Source of the DNA: Mucilaginibacter rivuli
Lineage (GTDB): Bacteria; Bacteroidota; Bacteroidia; Sphingobacteriales; Sphingobacteriaceae
Assembly: GCF_019391655.1 (NCBI RefSeq)
Contig: NZ_JAHXPQ010000005.1
Coordinates: 62,001-126,000 of the forward strand
Direction of reading: 5' to 3'
Length of the DNA stretch: 64,000 nucleotides
Shown here: in pieces, positions 44,690 through 53,764 of the stretch
Numbering within the stretch: position 1 is the stretch's first letter
Layout: every line of letters starts with the position of its first letter
The notes under the pieces: model-generated
What the model saw: the letters and a program-made list of their open reading frames with translations, nothing else
What the model was told of the DNA's origin: nothing
The model's database searches: none
Position numbers and translations under genes: made by a program

Positions 44690-45979
44690 CTATAATTCCG
44701 GCAACACCACACTATCATCATAAACAGGTTTTCCCAATAATTGCGAACACAGCTTTACTGCACTGGCAAAGGCATCTTCGTGAAAGCCGTACTTAAAATA
44801 ACTGCCGCAAAAATATACAGGCCCGTCGTGGTTTAGTTTGTGAAGTTTATCCTGGGCCTGTATGGCAGGCACATCAAACAGCGGATGCTCATAATCTATC
44901 TCACGGATGATCTTCGTAGGGTCTATCCCATCGTGCGGGTTAATAGATACAAAATAATTCTTTTTATCACTCACGCCCTGCAGCCTGTTCATCCAGTAAA
45001 TGGTGCTGGGCACGGGTTTACCATTCTTTGTTTCTATGCGATAGTTCCAGCTTGCCCAGGCCAGTTTGGCTTTTGGCATAATACTTTCATCAGTATGCAG
45101 TACCGCTTTATTGTATTGGTATTTAAAGGTTGATAACAGGCGTTTCTCATCGGCGGTTGGTTGTGTTAGCAACGTTAAAGCCTGATCGCCATGTGTGGCG
45201 ATGATCACCTTATCAAAGGTTTCGGATGTACCGTCAACAGCATGTACTGTGGCTTTACCATTTTCACGGGACACATGCAGCACTTTCTTATTTACAGTTA
45301 TCTTATCCTTGAATGGTTTGATCAGTATCTCGCGATAGCTCTGGCTGCCGTTTACCGGAGTATACCATTGATGCTGGGTATCCAACCCCAAAAAACCATG
45401 GTTTAAAAAGAACCTGATGAGCGTTACCGCCGGGAAATCCAGCATTTGCTCCATCGGCGTGCTCCACACCGCGCTGCTCATGGGAACCAGGTATTTCCAC
45501 AGCATATCATCGCTGTAGCCAAACTCCTTAATGTACCGCCCTATCGACCAATCCGCGTATTTCGGATCGCCCAGTATCTTCACGCTTTCCTTATTAAAAC
45601 GACCTATCTGCAGCAGCATTTTAATATATCCGGGGCTGAAGATGTTCTTCCGCTGCGCGAATAAGTGGTTTACGCTACTGCCATTATATTCCAGGCCTGT
45701 AGGCGTATGCTGCACGCTAAAGCTCATATCTGTTTTTTTAACGGGCGCGCCTATCTCTTTAAAAAGCTTGCAAAGGTTCGGGTAAGTTTTGTAATTGAAC
45801 ACCATAAAGCCGGTATCCATGTAGATGGGTTTTCCATCTTCAAACAGCGTAACCGTATTGGTGTGGCCGCCAATATAATCGTTTTGCTCGTAAAGGGTAA
45901 TATCGGCGGTGCTGTTTAAAAAGTGGCCGCAGCCCATCCCGGCAATACCGGTACCTATAATGGCAATTTTTTCTTTCAT
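44690..45979 (-). CDS. FAD-dependent oxidoreductase (COG2907, amine-oxidase fold)
   Basis: A 429-residue flavoprotein with the dinucleotide-binding motif IAIIGTGIAGMGCGHFL and second motif YEQNDYIGGHTNTVT at the N-terminus. VYFCGSYFKYGFHEDAFAS near the C-terminus is typical of COG2907. The frame extends 11 codons further, but MKEKIAIIGT at 45979 is the start, placing it 1 bp after the hydrolase stop. It probably oxidises or desaturates an acyl chain in the lipid pathway. Confidence 0.9.
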   Translation of the reverse strand: MKEKIAIIGTGIAGMGCGHFLNSTADITLYEQNDYIGGHTNTVTLFEDGKPIYMDTGFMVFNYKTYPNLCKLFKEIGAPVKKTDMSFSVQHTPTGLEYNGSSVNHLFAQRKNIFSPGYIKMLLQIGRFNKESVKILGDPKYADWSIGRYIKEFGYSDDMLWKYLVPMSSAVWSTPMEQMLDFPAVTLIRFFLNHGFLGLDTQHQWYTPVNGSQSYREILIKPFKDKITVNKKVLHVSRENGKATVHAVDGTSETFDKVIIATHGDQALTLLTQPTADEKRLLSTFKYQYNKAVLHTDESIMPKAKLAWASWNYRIETKNGKPVPSTIYWMNRLQGVSDKKNYFVSINPHDGIDPTKIIREIDYEHPLFDVPAIQAQDKLHKLNHDGPVYFCGSYFKYGFHEDAFASAVKLCSQLLGKPVYDDSVVLPEL

Positions 45980-45980
45980 G

Positions 45981-47102
45981 CTATTGCGTAACAGTATATA
46001 AAAAGGTTTCAACGGCGTAGGTTGACAGCTGCCCGCCCGGCCCGTTCAAATTAAAATCGAAGCCATGGGTTGCCCAGGGTAATTTTAGCCAGTAATGCGG
46101 TATGCCATATTCTTCAAGTCTCAGGTCCAGGCGCCTGCTATGCTCGCGCGATACCAAAACATCGTTCTCGCCATGAATGATAAGCGTTGGCACCGATTGC
46201 CTGTTCACAAACTCCAAAGGCGAACAGGCCTTAAATTTTTGAGGAACAACCTCGTATGTACCGCCAATATAATTGCGCATTACCTTGCGTGAATCCATAA
46301 TTAACGGATTTGATGGGATAGAATATCCCCAAACCATATCCGCCGGGCCGTAAAAATCTATCACACCTTTTATGTGCGGGTTTTGCAAAGTATAAGCTGC
46401 CAGCAAAGCTATCTGCGCCCCTGCCGAACGGCCAAGCAGTACAAACTTTGTTGTGTCGATGTTCAGCTCCACAGCATGGGCGGAAAGATACTTTATCGCG
46501 TTTTCTATATCTTCCACAGGTGCAGGCGTTTGATATTTTGGCGCCATGCGGTAGTTAATGCTGGCTACCTGATATCCTTTTCCTGCCAGGTACCAATTCA
46601 GGTCGGGTAATTGCTGGCTATCACCACTGCTCCACGAACCACCGTGTACCATGATAACACAAGGTTGCTTAGCGCTAAAGGTATTTCCGTAATAATCCAT
46701 CGTCAAACTTACGCCAGGATATTGAGCATATGTAACTGTTTTAAATGCAACAGGATGTGTTGCTTTAAACAAGCTTAAAAAACTAAAAGGACTTTTGTTT
46801 ACAGGTAAAGATGCGTTTGCAAACGCACGTTTCATATCCTCATTCACATCTTTTGATACCCAATAGGCCCGCACCACAGGCGATAAGTAAATCACTATGG
46901 TAACAATACCTATAATATTACCGGTTAACCTATACGGTGCTATCCATATTCCCGAAAGGGTAATTAAAGCAGTAATAGCAACCAGTATAAGTGGGTACTC
47001 GGTAACCACAATAGCTGTAAGCCATATATAGTAGGCCGGGGCCTTAAACACAGCCAGCAACGACAGCAGGAAGAAAAATATAAGCAGTATTAAACGGATC
47101 AT
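45981..47102 (-). CDS. Alpha/beta hydrolase with N-terminal membrane region
   Basis: A 373-residue protein. Residues 1-100 hold about three membrane segments; the rest is an alpha/beta hydrolase of the hormone-sensitive lipase/BD-FAE type with oxyanion motif VHGGSWSSGD, nucleophile LLGRSAGAQIALL, acid in IIHGENDVLV and His in WATHGFDF. Its ATG overlaps the Cfa stop by 4 bp, so the two are translationally coupled. A lipase or esterase acting on the modified acyl lipid fits the context (inference). Confidence 0.85.
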   Translation of the reverse strand: MIRLILLIFFFLLSLLAVFKAPAYYIWLTAIVVTEYPLILVAITALITLSGIWIAPYRLTGNIIGIVTIVIYLSPVVRAYWVSKDVNEDMKRAFANASLPVNKSPFSFLSLFKATHPVAFKTVTYAQYPGVSLTMDYYGNTFSAKQPCVIMVHGGSWSSGDSQQLPDLNWYLAGKGYQVASINYRMAPKYQTPAPVEDIENAIKYLSAHAVELNIDTTKFVLLGRSAGAQIALLAAYTLQNPHIKGVIDFYGPADMVWGYSIPSNPLIMDSRKVMRNYIGGTYEVVPQKFKACSPLEFVNRQSVPTLIIHGENDVLVSREHSRRLDLRLEEYGIPHYWLKLPWATHGFDFNLNGPGGQLSTYAVETFLYTVTQ

Positions 47103-48133
47103 GGTTTGGTTTTATGGAATAAGTAATGGCTGACTATCCACTCGTTGCCTTCATTATAGTTCCATAATTCTGCGCAAGCTAAATAAAATAAGCGCCAGTA
47201 TACCCACCATTTTACAGCCTGATCTTTACCATAGGTTTGCTCGAACAAGGGCATAATTTCGGCTTTATGTTTATCCATATTTACCAACCAGGCTTCGGAT
47301 GTTTTGGCATAGTGTGCGCCGCTCACATGCCAGTGCTTTTCAACCGCAAGGTCATCGTTAAAATAGAACATCAGGTCGTCGCTCGGCATAATGCCACCGG
47401 TAAAAAAGTATTTGCTCATCCAGTCGGTTTCGTCCTTCACCTCAAACAGGTAAGCGTACTCTTTATGGGTAAATATGTGTATCCACAATTTACCGTCAGG
47501 CTTTAAAAACGATGCCACCTTAGCCATCAACAATTGGTAATTACGCATGTGTTCAAACATCTCAACAGATACCACACGGTCAAACTTTTCATCAATGGTA
47601 AAGGTGTTCATATCGGCGGTTATCACCGTCAGATTTGTAATGCCACGCTGCTTGGCCTGCTCATCAATATGCAGTTTTTGTGTGCGCGAATTGGATACCA
47701 CTGTAAACGTGCTCTTCGGGAACTTTGCCGACATGTACAACGACAGCGAACCCCAACCACAACCCAGCTCCAATACATTCTGCCCGTTGGTCAGCTCTGC
47801 GCGGTTACAGGTGATCTCCAGCATATCATCTTCCGATGTATCAATATCGGTAACACCCGGTTTCCAATAGCCCGATGAGTATTTCAAGTTTTTACCCAGG
47901 CAATACTGGTAAAATTGAGTTGGCACTTCGTAATGCTGCTCATTGGCATCCGCTGTGTTTACTGCTATTGGTGAAGCCTTCAGCATGGCAATAATATCCA
48001 TTAAATGGGCTTGCTGAGCTTCAACACCACCTTTATTCTCATCAGCCAAACGTTGCTTTAATAATTTGCGTATACCCTGGCGAAGCAAAAAATCCGGGAC
48101 ATTATCTTGTTCAACTAACTTATCGTACCACAT
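47099..48133 (-). CDS. Cyclopropane-fatty-acid-synthase-like methyltransferase (second copy)
   Basis: A 344-residue SAM-dependent methyltransferase with motif I VLELGCGWGSLSLYMSAKFP and VVSVEMFEHMRNYQLL. It is shorter than the first Cfa copy and lacks its N-terminal domain, so it belongs to a different subgroup. Two non-identical Cfa-type enzymes in one cluster suggest two methylation steps or two substrates. Stop overlaps the hydrolase start (ATGA). Confidence 0.88.
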   Translation of the reverse strand: MWYDKLVEQDNVPDFLLRQGIRKLLKQRLADENKGGVEAQQAHLMDIIAMLKASPIAVNTADANEQHYEVPTQFYQYCLGKNLKYSSGYWKPGVTDIDTSEDDMLEITCNRAELTNGQNVLELGCGWGSLSLYMSAKFPKSTFTVVSNSRTQKLHIDEQAKQRGITNLTVITADMNTFTIDEKFDRVVSVEMFEHMRNYQLLMAKVASFLKPDGKLWIHIFTHKEYAYLFEVKDETDWMSKYFFTGGIMPSDDLMFYFNDDLAVEKHWHVSGAHYAKTSEAWLVNMDKHKAEIMPLFEQTYGKDQAVKWWVYWRLFYLACAELWNYNEGNEWIVSHYLFHKTKP

Positions 48134-48265
48134 AATCAGGGTTTATATATTTACTCATGTTTACGATATTATTGGTTTAATGGATTGAACAGAATGCAAT
48201 ATAATCGCATTTTCTTATTCAGAGAAGTACTAAGAAGAAATATTTAATAAATGTACAGATAGGGT

Positions 48266-49060
48266 TTATCCCTTTTTAAACCACGGCACAAACACGCTCG
48301 TAGTTTTCTGATAAGCCCTGAATTTATCGCCTTTTGACCGTAGCGATTGTTCTTCTGTTGCCGGGATACCGGTTACTTTTAGCAGCAGGTACAAAATTAT
48401 AGCCGGACTGATAATTGCCAAATACCCATACGGCGATGCCAGCGCGAAAACAAAATAGCTTAGCCACATCATCCACTCAAAAAAGTAGTTGGGGTGGCGT
48501 GAATAATTCCACAACCCTTTATCGCAAACCTCACCTTTATTTTTAGGGTCTTTTTTAAACTGTTTCAATTGCCAGTCGGCAATGGCTTCGCCAAAGAAGC
48601 CTATCAGCCATATGCCGGTGCCAATATATTCAAGTACTGAGAGGTTTGGCGCTGTATTTATAGCGATGATAAAAAATGGTATAGCCAGCAACACGTTGGA
48701 TATTGCTTGCGCCTGAAAAAACCAGAAGAATGCCCTGTCGGGGTTAGGCTGCCACTCTTTGCGCAATTGCTGGTAACGGCCTTCCTCCTCATCAATATGG
48801 CTCACAATACGTACCATTAAATGCGTGCCCAGCCTAAAACCGGCAATACCTATCATAGAGCAGGCCAATATGGTTCGAGGTGCAAAACCATCGGCAAACA
48901 AAACCAGCAGTAAGGCAATAACCGGAAAATTATATGACCAAAAAATATCGACCACACCGGCATTGCGTATTTTAAAAGCCCAAATCCATACCAGTACCAT
49001 AATGCCGCTGCAAGCCAGCAGGCATATAACAACCAAAAATATCAGTGAACTGCTACCCAT
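48266..49060 (-). CDS. DUF1295 (COG3752) steroid-reductase-like membrane protein
   Basis: A 264-residue membrane protein with about six segments and the DUF1295 C-terminal signature GLWNYSRHPNYFFEWMMW, shared with steroid 5-alpha-reductase/ICMT folds. TTG is possible at 49072, but ATG at 49060 is used; it overlaps the upstream gene's stop by 8 bp. It could reduce a double bond in an acyl chain. Confidence 0.9.
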   Translation of the reverse strand: MGSSSLIFLVVICLLACSGIMVLVWIWAFKIRNAGVVDIFWSYNFPVIALLLVLFADGFAPRTILACSMIGIAGFRLGTHLMVRIVSHIDEEEGRYQQLRKEWQPNPDRAFFWFFQAQAISNVLLAIPFFIIAINTAPNLSVLEYIGTGIWLIGFFGEAIADWQLKQFKKDPKNKGEVCDKGLWNYSRHPNYFFEWMMWLSYFVFALASPYGYLAIISPAIILYLLLKVTGIPATEEQSLRSKGDKFRAYQKTTSVFVPWFKKG

Positions 49061-49388
49061 TTTTTTTACCAAATAACTCTGTTAAACCTTCGTTGGATTT
49101 TAGTTTGAATAACTGGATAAGCATATAGCCACAGGTAGCTATACTACCTAAGCAAACCAGCAGTACCAGCCAAACGAGCTTAGCAATAATGCTCTTCTCT
49201 TTAAAGCAAACCCAAACAAATATGAAAGCAACATTGGTATAAAAATCCCACAGTGTAGCGCGCATCCAGGGGATGGAGCCTAAAAAATCCCATTCCTTAA
49301 ACAAATTGCTTTGAATGCTTGTGGTAATTACCGTATAACAAACCCAAACAAATAATATACTGAAAATTACTTTGAGGGCTGTTATCAT
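49053..49388 (-). CDS. Small membrane protein, possibly DUF1475
   Basis: A 111-residue protein with three membrane segments and the text PWMRATLWDFYTNVAFIFVW, which resembles DUF1475 family proteins seen with DUF1295 genes. It overlaps the DUF1295 ATG and starts 10 bp after the desaturase stop, so it is in the same operon. No enzyme activity is apparent. Confidence 0.65.
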   Translation of the reverse strand: MITALKVIFSILFVWVCYTVITTSIQSNLFKEWDFLGSIPWMRATLWDFYTNVAFIFVWVCFKEKSIIAKLVWLVLLVCLGSIATCGYMLIQLFKLKSNEGLTELFGKKNG

Positions 49389-49398
49389 AAGCTGCTTT

Positions 49399-50130
49399 TT
49401 ACAACTTACGTAAACGGATGATGCGCAGTTTGTGTAAAACGATAATTATCGGGTAGGTAGGATCAAACTCAAACCAGCGTTTGGCAAAATTAGCATCGTT
49501 AGGTTTCATGTGGTGATTGTTCTGGAACAATTCACCCAACATCAAAAAGTCTAAGGGGATAGAATTTTTGCTATGGTCACTGTTATCAAAGTTTGAATAA
49601 CCGTATTTATGGCCGCACCAGTTTACTATTGCTCCATGTAAGGGGCCCATTAAAAAATGGATAGGCAATAACAGATATAACCACCAATGATCGGCAAAGA
49701 TGATATAGAATGCAATGTAAAAAGCGATAAAAAACATGCGTGTAAGCCACATATCGCCAATGTTATCTAAAAAAGCCCAGCTTGGGTAACGGTCCCTGAA
49801 CTGCTCTTCGGGCTCGGTTTGAAAGTTGCGGTATGACAGGTAAATATTTTTGGTCTGTATCATCAAACCCCATACATCCTTAATAAAGTGCGGCGAGTGC
49901 GGGTCTTTCTCTGTATCACTGTAAGCATGGTGCATACGGTGAATAATGGCATATGCACGTGGGTTTAAAAACGATGAACCTTGCGACAAGAAGGTGATGG
50001 TATAAAATACACGCTCCCAAAATTTGTTCATCTGGAACATTTTATGCGAAGCGTACCTGTGCAGGAAGAACGTTTGTGAGAAAAGTGACAAAAACCAATG
50101 ACACAAAAAGAAAATTATAATGATAACCAT
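49399..50130 (-). CDS. Acyl-CoA/acyl-lipid desaturase (Delta9 type)
   Basis: A 243-residue membrane diiron enzyme with the three histidine boxes: FFLHRYASHKMF (HX4H), IHRMHHAYSD (HxxHH) and GELFQNNHHMKPN (HH), plus HGAIVNWCGHKYGYSN. Fatty acid desaturases of this type introduce a Delta9 double bond using O2. It is the first gene of the operon running to the flavoprotein gene and would make the unsaturated substrate that Cfa-type enzymes need. Confidence 0.92.
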   Translation of the reverse strand: MVIIIIFFLCHWFLSLFSQTFFLHRYASHKMFQMNKFWERVFYTITFLSQGSSFLNPRAYAIIHRMHHAYSDTEKDPHSPHFIKDVWGLMIQTKNIYLSYRNFQTEPEEQFRDRYPSWAFLDNIGDMWLTRMFFIAFYIAFYIIFADHWWLYLLLPIHFLMGPLHGAIVNWCGHKYGYSNFDNSDHSKNSIPLDFLMLGELFQNNHHMKPNDANFAKRWFEFDPTYPIIIVLHKLRIIRLRKL

Positions 50131-50301
50131 GTTTATAACTGACTGTTAATAAATACGCACATATAACGCCTGCGGATTTAAGGGGGCAAAATTAACAATT
50201 ATTTACATGCCATTTATTAACTGAATGTACTTTTTATATAAACATGATATACATCATTTTTGCTTGCTAACATTGCCATTCTTCCAGCAAATGCTAACTT
50301 G

Positions 50302-51177
50302 TTAAATTAATATCGTCCTAAAATACTCGTTAGGGTTTATTTTAAAATATACCCAATACGGGCACCAGTTATACCAGGGCAACACTTTGCGGATGTTGCG
50401 CTGCTGCGATACATAAGCCGTCATAACATTTTTCTTTTGTTCGGCATTGTCATAAATATTTACTTGCACATTTGGAACGGGCATACCGGTAGCTTTATAT
50501 ACCTTTTTAGCTGTGATATAAGCCGGGTTATGCCCGATAGTTAATTCCGTTTGCGATGGCGGGAATACCACCTGGTAAATGCGCTGTACCGTAAAGCCGG
50601 GCACTGTTTTACGCTCTCTGCAGGCCGTAGTAACACACCTGCTTACCAATACGTGTTCAGGGTGGCCGTAGCCTCCAATTACATCGTCTAAAGTAAAAAT
50701 AACCGTGGGTTGATATTTGTCTATGGCCTGCCCTATTAATGTTTTCAGCGAATCGGTTTTCATATCGGTATCAAATTGAGTATATGGCACAGGCATCCAA
50801 AACTCCTTTTTAAAGCCTGCGCGGTGAATGTTAAAGTTTATCATATCCACTCCCGAAAGGTGCTGAATATCGATCATTTGCTTTACTTCCTTTTTCCTTA
50901 CGGGATTATCTTCCGGGCGCCATACCGTACTGTAAAAACAAACCATGTGTATGTCCCACCCTTTTTTGGCAAGCATGGCCACGGTGCCCGCGCAGCCAAT
51001 GGCATCATCATCATGCGCTACAATAACAAGCGCTTTCTTGGTTTTAACTATATTGAGAAACGAATCCTCCGGATAAGTTTCGGTAGCGGCCAGCGAACGC
51101 AGCAGCCAGGTGCCGCCAAAAATATAGACAGCCAAAAGCACGATGGCGACAATCGCCATTCGTTTAAAAATTTTCAT
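50302..51177 (-). CDS. PIG-L family deacetylase
   Basis: A 291-residue protein with an N-terminal membrane anchor (about 7-25) and a PIG-L/LmbE domain. The metal motif, usually AHPDDE, reads AHDDDAIG; the H and both key D are kept, while P and E are replaced. The second zinc His is in GGYGHPEHVLVSR. The family removes N-acetyl from GlcNAc-type sugars. It follows the HAAS-like gene by 18 bp. Confidence 0.87.
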   Translation of the reverse strand: MKIFKRMAIVAIVLLAVYIFGGTWLLRSLAATETYPEDSFLNIVKTKKALVIVAHDDDAIGCAGTVAMLAKKGWDIHMVCFYSTVWRPEDNPVRKKEVKQMIDIQHLSGVDMINFNIHRAGFKKEFWMPVPYTQFDTDMKTDSLKTLIGQAIDKYQPTVIFTLDDVIGGYGHPEHVLVSRCVTTACRERKTVPGFTVQRIYQVVFPPSQTELTIGHNPAYITAKKVYKATGMPVPNVQVNIYDNAEQKKNVMTAYVSQQRNIRKVLPWYNWCPYWVYFKINPNEYFRTILI

Positions 51178-51195
51178 AATAAGGTTGGTTAAGGG

Positions 51196-51819
51196 TTAAT
51201 TATTGAGGTGGCTTTGCAGCGCCTGTTTATATAAATGGTAAAAAAACATAGGCAGAAACACCAGGTTAAGCAGCACCATACCTGCCAGCACCAGTATATT
51301 TGAGCCGGGGAAAAGCAGGGCTTTAAAAATGCTGCCCGCGCTAATAAGGAATATGGCCGTAAACCCGGTAAACATCCTGACGTTATACAGCACCGGGTGC
51401 TTTTTTATATGCTTAACAAAACTGGATAACAGCACCACAGCCGTTATTATCAAAAATACAAAACCGCTTAGTGTTAAGGCCTGTACACCTGGCCAATGCG
51501 CCGAGCGGAACATCAAACCCATCGACAAGCAAAACATGGCTAAAAAGCCGCAGCCATATATCATACGTTTCATCATCAGTATCTTTTTAAAGGTTAATAT
51601 CAGTATCAATTCATGTTCTATCTCGCCGGCACCGTTTGGGGAAATGGCGATAAATGCCCTCGCATAAGCATCCTCGAAACTCGTGCCTACGTCCAGTTCC
51701 GTCTCAATAAAGCAGCAATAATGGTCGAGCAGGTCGTTTTGCAAAGCGGTATCAGTAACGCCGCCGGCAATAACGCGCTCAAACACCAGGTCAACCTGCT
51801 CATCGTTAAGCTGTACCAT
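51196..51819 (-). CDS. HAAS-like membrane protein, PadR partner
   Basis: A 207-residue protein. The first 75 residues are hydrophilic and helical (LDHYCCFIETELDVGTSFED), like HAAS domains of PadR-associated proteins; four membrane segments follow. It overlaps the PadR gene by 14 bp, the usual arrangement. It probably transmits or responds to a membrane signal. Confidence 0.75.
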   Translation of the reverse strand: MVQLNDEQVDLVFERVIAGGVTDTALQNDLLDHYCCFIETELDVGTSFEDAYARAFIAISPNGAGEIEHELILILTFKKILMMKRMIYGCGFLAMFCLSMGLMFRSAHWPGVQALTLSGFVFLIITAVVLLSSFVKHIKKHPVLYNVRMFTGFTAIFLISAGSIFKALLFPGSNILVLAGMVLLNLVFLPMFFYHLYKQALQSHLNN

Positions 51820-52147
51820 ATTGCGGGTTGGCTATCAGGTTGTGTATGGTCTGCAAAAATATCAGCAATTCATCAACCGATTCTTTAGTGGCAACTTTAC
51901 CTTTTGGCGTTAAACTGTAATACTTACGCACGCGCTTGCCAATAAACTCTTCCTCCACCGTTAGCAACTCATCAGCCACCAGTTTATGCAGCGCCGGGTA
52001 CAACGAGCCCTCCTTTACCAATACTTTATCGCCCGATAGCTCTTTCACCTGCTGCACCATCTCGTATCCGTACATCCTCCCCTTTTGCTCCAGCAGTTTT
52101 AAAATTATCGTACCTAAAGTACCTTTTAATAGTTCGGTATTGTTCAT
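51806..52147 (-). CDS. PadR family transcription regulator
   Basis: A 113-residue PadR protein with winged helix (about 8-80): GTLGTIILKLLEQKGRMYGY, VKEGSLYPALHKL and RVRKYYSLTPKGK. PadR proteins repress their own operon and respond to small molecules or membrane stress. It heads an operon with the HAAS-like and PIG-L genes. Confidence 0.93.
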   Translation of the reverse strand: MNNTELLKGTLGTIILKLLEQKGRMYGYEMVQQVKELSGDKVLVKEGSLYPALHKLVADELLTVEEEFIGKRVRKYYSLTPKGKVATKESVDELLIFLQTIHNLIANPQYGTA

Positions 52148-52476
52148 ATAATTACATCGTTTTATAATGCATCACAAATCTATGTATTATGATTAAGAAA
52201 TGCAAATTGGGAATTATTTTTTTTAGAATTTGTAATGATGGGCTAAGAGAGACTCGAACTCTCAAGAGGTTAATTCTATTAAAACAAATTGTTCAATTTT
52301 TCTTTTAACTATCACAATGCTCAGTAATAGTACGTTATTCATGTTTCGCTACTTTGGCATAGCTATGCCGATAAAATAATTTTCTTATTCTGAAAACACT
52401 TTCATACCTTCCGTCAATATTCAACTTGCACAAGTTTGATCCGTATAGTTTAGCGTTTAACCTGTATCCTTCAACC
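52148..52476. other. Intergenic region (329 bp) with a tRNA relic
   Basis: The region separates the PadR and stressosome operons. Apart from the tRNA 3' fragment it is A+T-rich with no convincing small gene. Promoters for both operons must lie here; none matches TAnnTTTG well. Confidence 0.4.
52240..52264 (-). other. 3' fragment of a tRNA gene (T arm and acceptor)
   Basis: On the minus strand GAGAG-TTCGAGT-CTCTC forms a perfect T arm and is followed by TTAGCCC and A. The 5' half needed for a tRNA (acceptor GGGCTAA, D arm, anticodon arm) is absent upstream. It is a relic, of the type left at tRNA-targeting integration sites. Confidence 0.6.
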
Positions 52477-53340
52477 ATGTCCTTTAACACTCACAAATTG
52501 CTACAAAAAAAGAAAAAAAACATCCTTGAACTCTGGATGAAAAACCAGCTTGCTGATGAAGGCTTGCGCGAGGATCTGATCAGTAACGAAGAACTGAGGA
52601 GTCAATCCGAAGAGTTAATTAACGCCCTTGTGGGCAATTTGTCGAGCGAAAACTTTACCGATCTGCAGTCGGAAGAGTGGAGCCCGGTGATCGAGATATT
52701 GGGCGGCATAGCCATTACCCGCGCGCGCCAGGGCTTCAGCCCCCGCGAAACCGGTAACTTTGTATTCTCGTTAAAAGAAGCTTTGCTTGATGTTTTACAG
52801 CAGGAGATCACCGATGATGCGATGACCTTGTTTAAAGAAAGCCTCAAGATAAACCGCCTGATGGATAACCTGAGCGTGGTAACCTTCGAAACCTTTATTA
52901 AGGGCCGTGAAGAAGTGATCCTGCGCCAAACAGATGAGATCACCGAGATATCAACCCCCGTTATCCGTGTATGGGATGGCATTTTGGCCTTACCTATTAT
53001 TGGCACGCTGGATAGCGCACGCACACAGATCGTGATGGAAAACCTGTTGCAGGAAATTGTAGAAACCGGCTCAAGCATTGCTATACTGGATATCTCCGGC
53101 GTTCCGGCGGTAGATTCGTTGGTTGCGCAGCATTTAATTAAAACAGTAAGCGCCACCAGGCTTATGGGTGCCGAATGTATCATTAGCGGTATACGCCCCG
53201 AAATTGCACAAACTGTAGTTCACCTGGGTATCGATCTTTCAAACATCATTACAAAAGCTACATTGGCCAGCGCTTTGGCTTATGCGTTTAAAGTAATGCG
53301 TTTAGAGGTTAGAAAAGCTGCTGTAGTTGGTAAATTTTAA
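52477..53340 (+). CDS. rsbR: RsbR-like stressosome co-antagonist (STAS)
   Basis: A 287-residue protein with an N-terminal helical sensor (about 1-140) and a STAS domain (about 160-285). LDISGVPAVDSLVAQHLIK puts Ser at the site equivalent to B. subtilis RsbRA Thr171, and GIRPEIAQTVVHLG keeps Thr205. RsbR and RsbS build the stressosome that holds RsbT until stress. A TTG at 52426 opens the frame, but ATG at 52477 is preferred. It is first in a five-gene operon. Confidence 0.9.
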   Translation: MSFNTHKLLQKKKKNILELWMKNQLADEGLREDLISNEELRSQSEELINALVGNLSSENFTDLQSEEWSPVIEILGGIAITRARQGFSPRETGNFVFSLKEALLDVLQQEITDDAMTLFKESLKINRLMDNLSVVTFETFIKGREEVILRQTDEITEISTPVIRVWDGILALPIIGTLDSARTQIVMENLLQEIVETGSSIAILDISGVPAVDSLVAQHLIKTVSATRLMGAECIISGIRPEIAQTVVHLGIDLSNIITKATLASALAYAFKVMRLEVRKAAVVGKF

Positions 53341-53353
53341 TTGTAGATAAATA

Positions 53354-53764
53354 ATGGATAAAATTCCTATTCTCCGGATGGGAGCCTTTTTGCTGGTGAC
53401 CATACAGGTTGACCTGTATGACAGGCTGGCGCTTAACCTGGAGGCCGACCTGGTGCAAATGGTAAATAAAACCAATGCAAAGGGTGTATTGATCGATATT
53501 TCGGCTGTTTCTATAGTCGATTCATTTATGGGCCGTATTATAGGCAACATCGCCAGTATGTCGAGAATACTGGATGCCGAAACTGTAGTGGTGGGTATGC
53601 AACCTGCTGTGGCTATCACACTAATTGAACTGGGATTACCGCTAAAAGGCGTGCATACAGCGTTGGATATGGAAAGAGGAATGAATTTTCTGAAAACCAT
53701 GATCGATGTTGAAGCAGATGATGATGATCAAGATGCAGCCGACTATGACAGTATCGCTGAGTAA
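53354..53764 (+). CDS. rsbS: RsbS-like STAS stressosome scaffold
   Basis: A 136-residue STAS protein. DISAVSIVDSFMGRIIG contains the phosphorylatable Ser equivalent to RsbS Ser59. A C-terminal acidic tail (DVEADDDDQDAADYD) of about 20 residues extends beyond the STAS fold and is unusual. It is 13 bp after rsbR and overlaps rsbT. Confidence 0.9.
   Translation: MDKIPILRMGAFLLVTIQVDLYDRLALNLEADLVQMVNKTNAKGVLIDISAVSIVDSFMGRIIGNIASMSRILDAETVVVGMQPAVAITLIELGLPLKGVHTALDMERGMNFLKTMIDVEADDDDQDAADYDSIAE

Noticed and set aside
52240..52320. A complete tRNA gene
   Set aside because: Only the T arm and acceptor 3' part are present; D and anticodon arms are missing.
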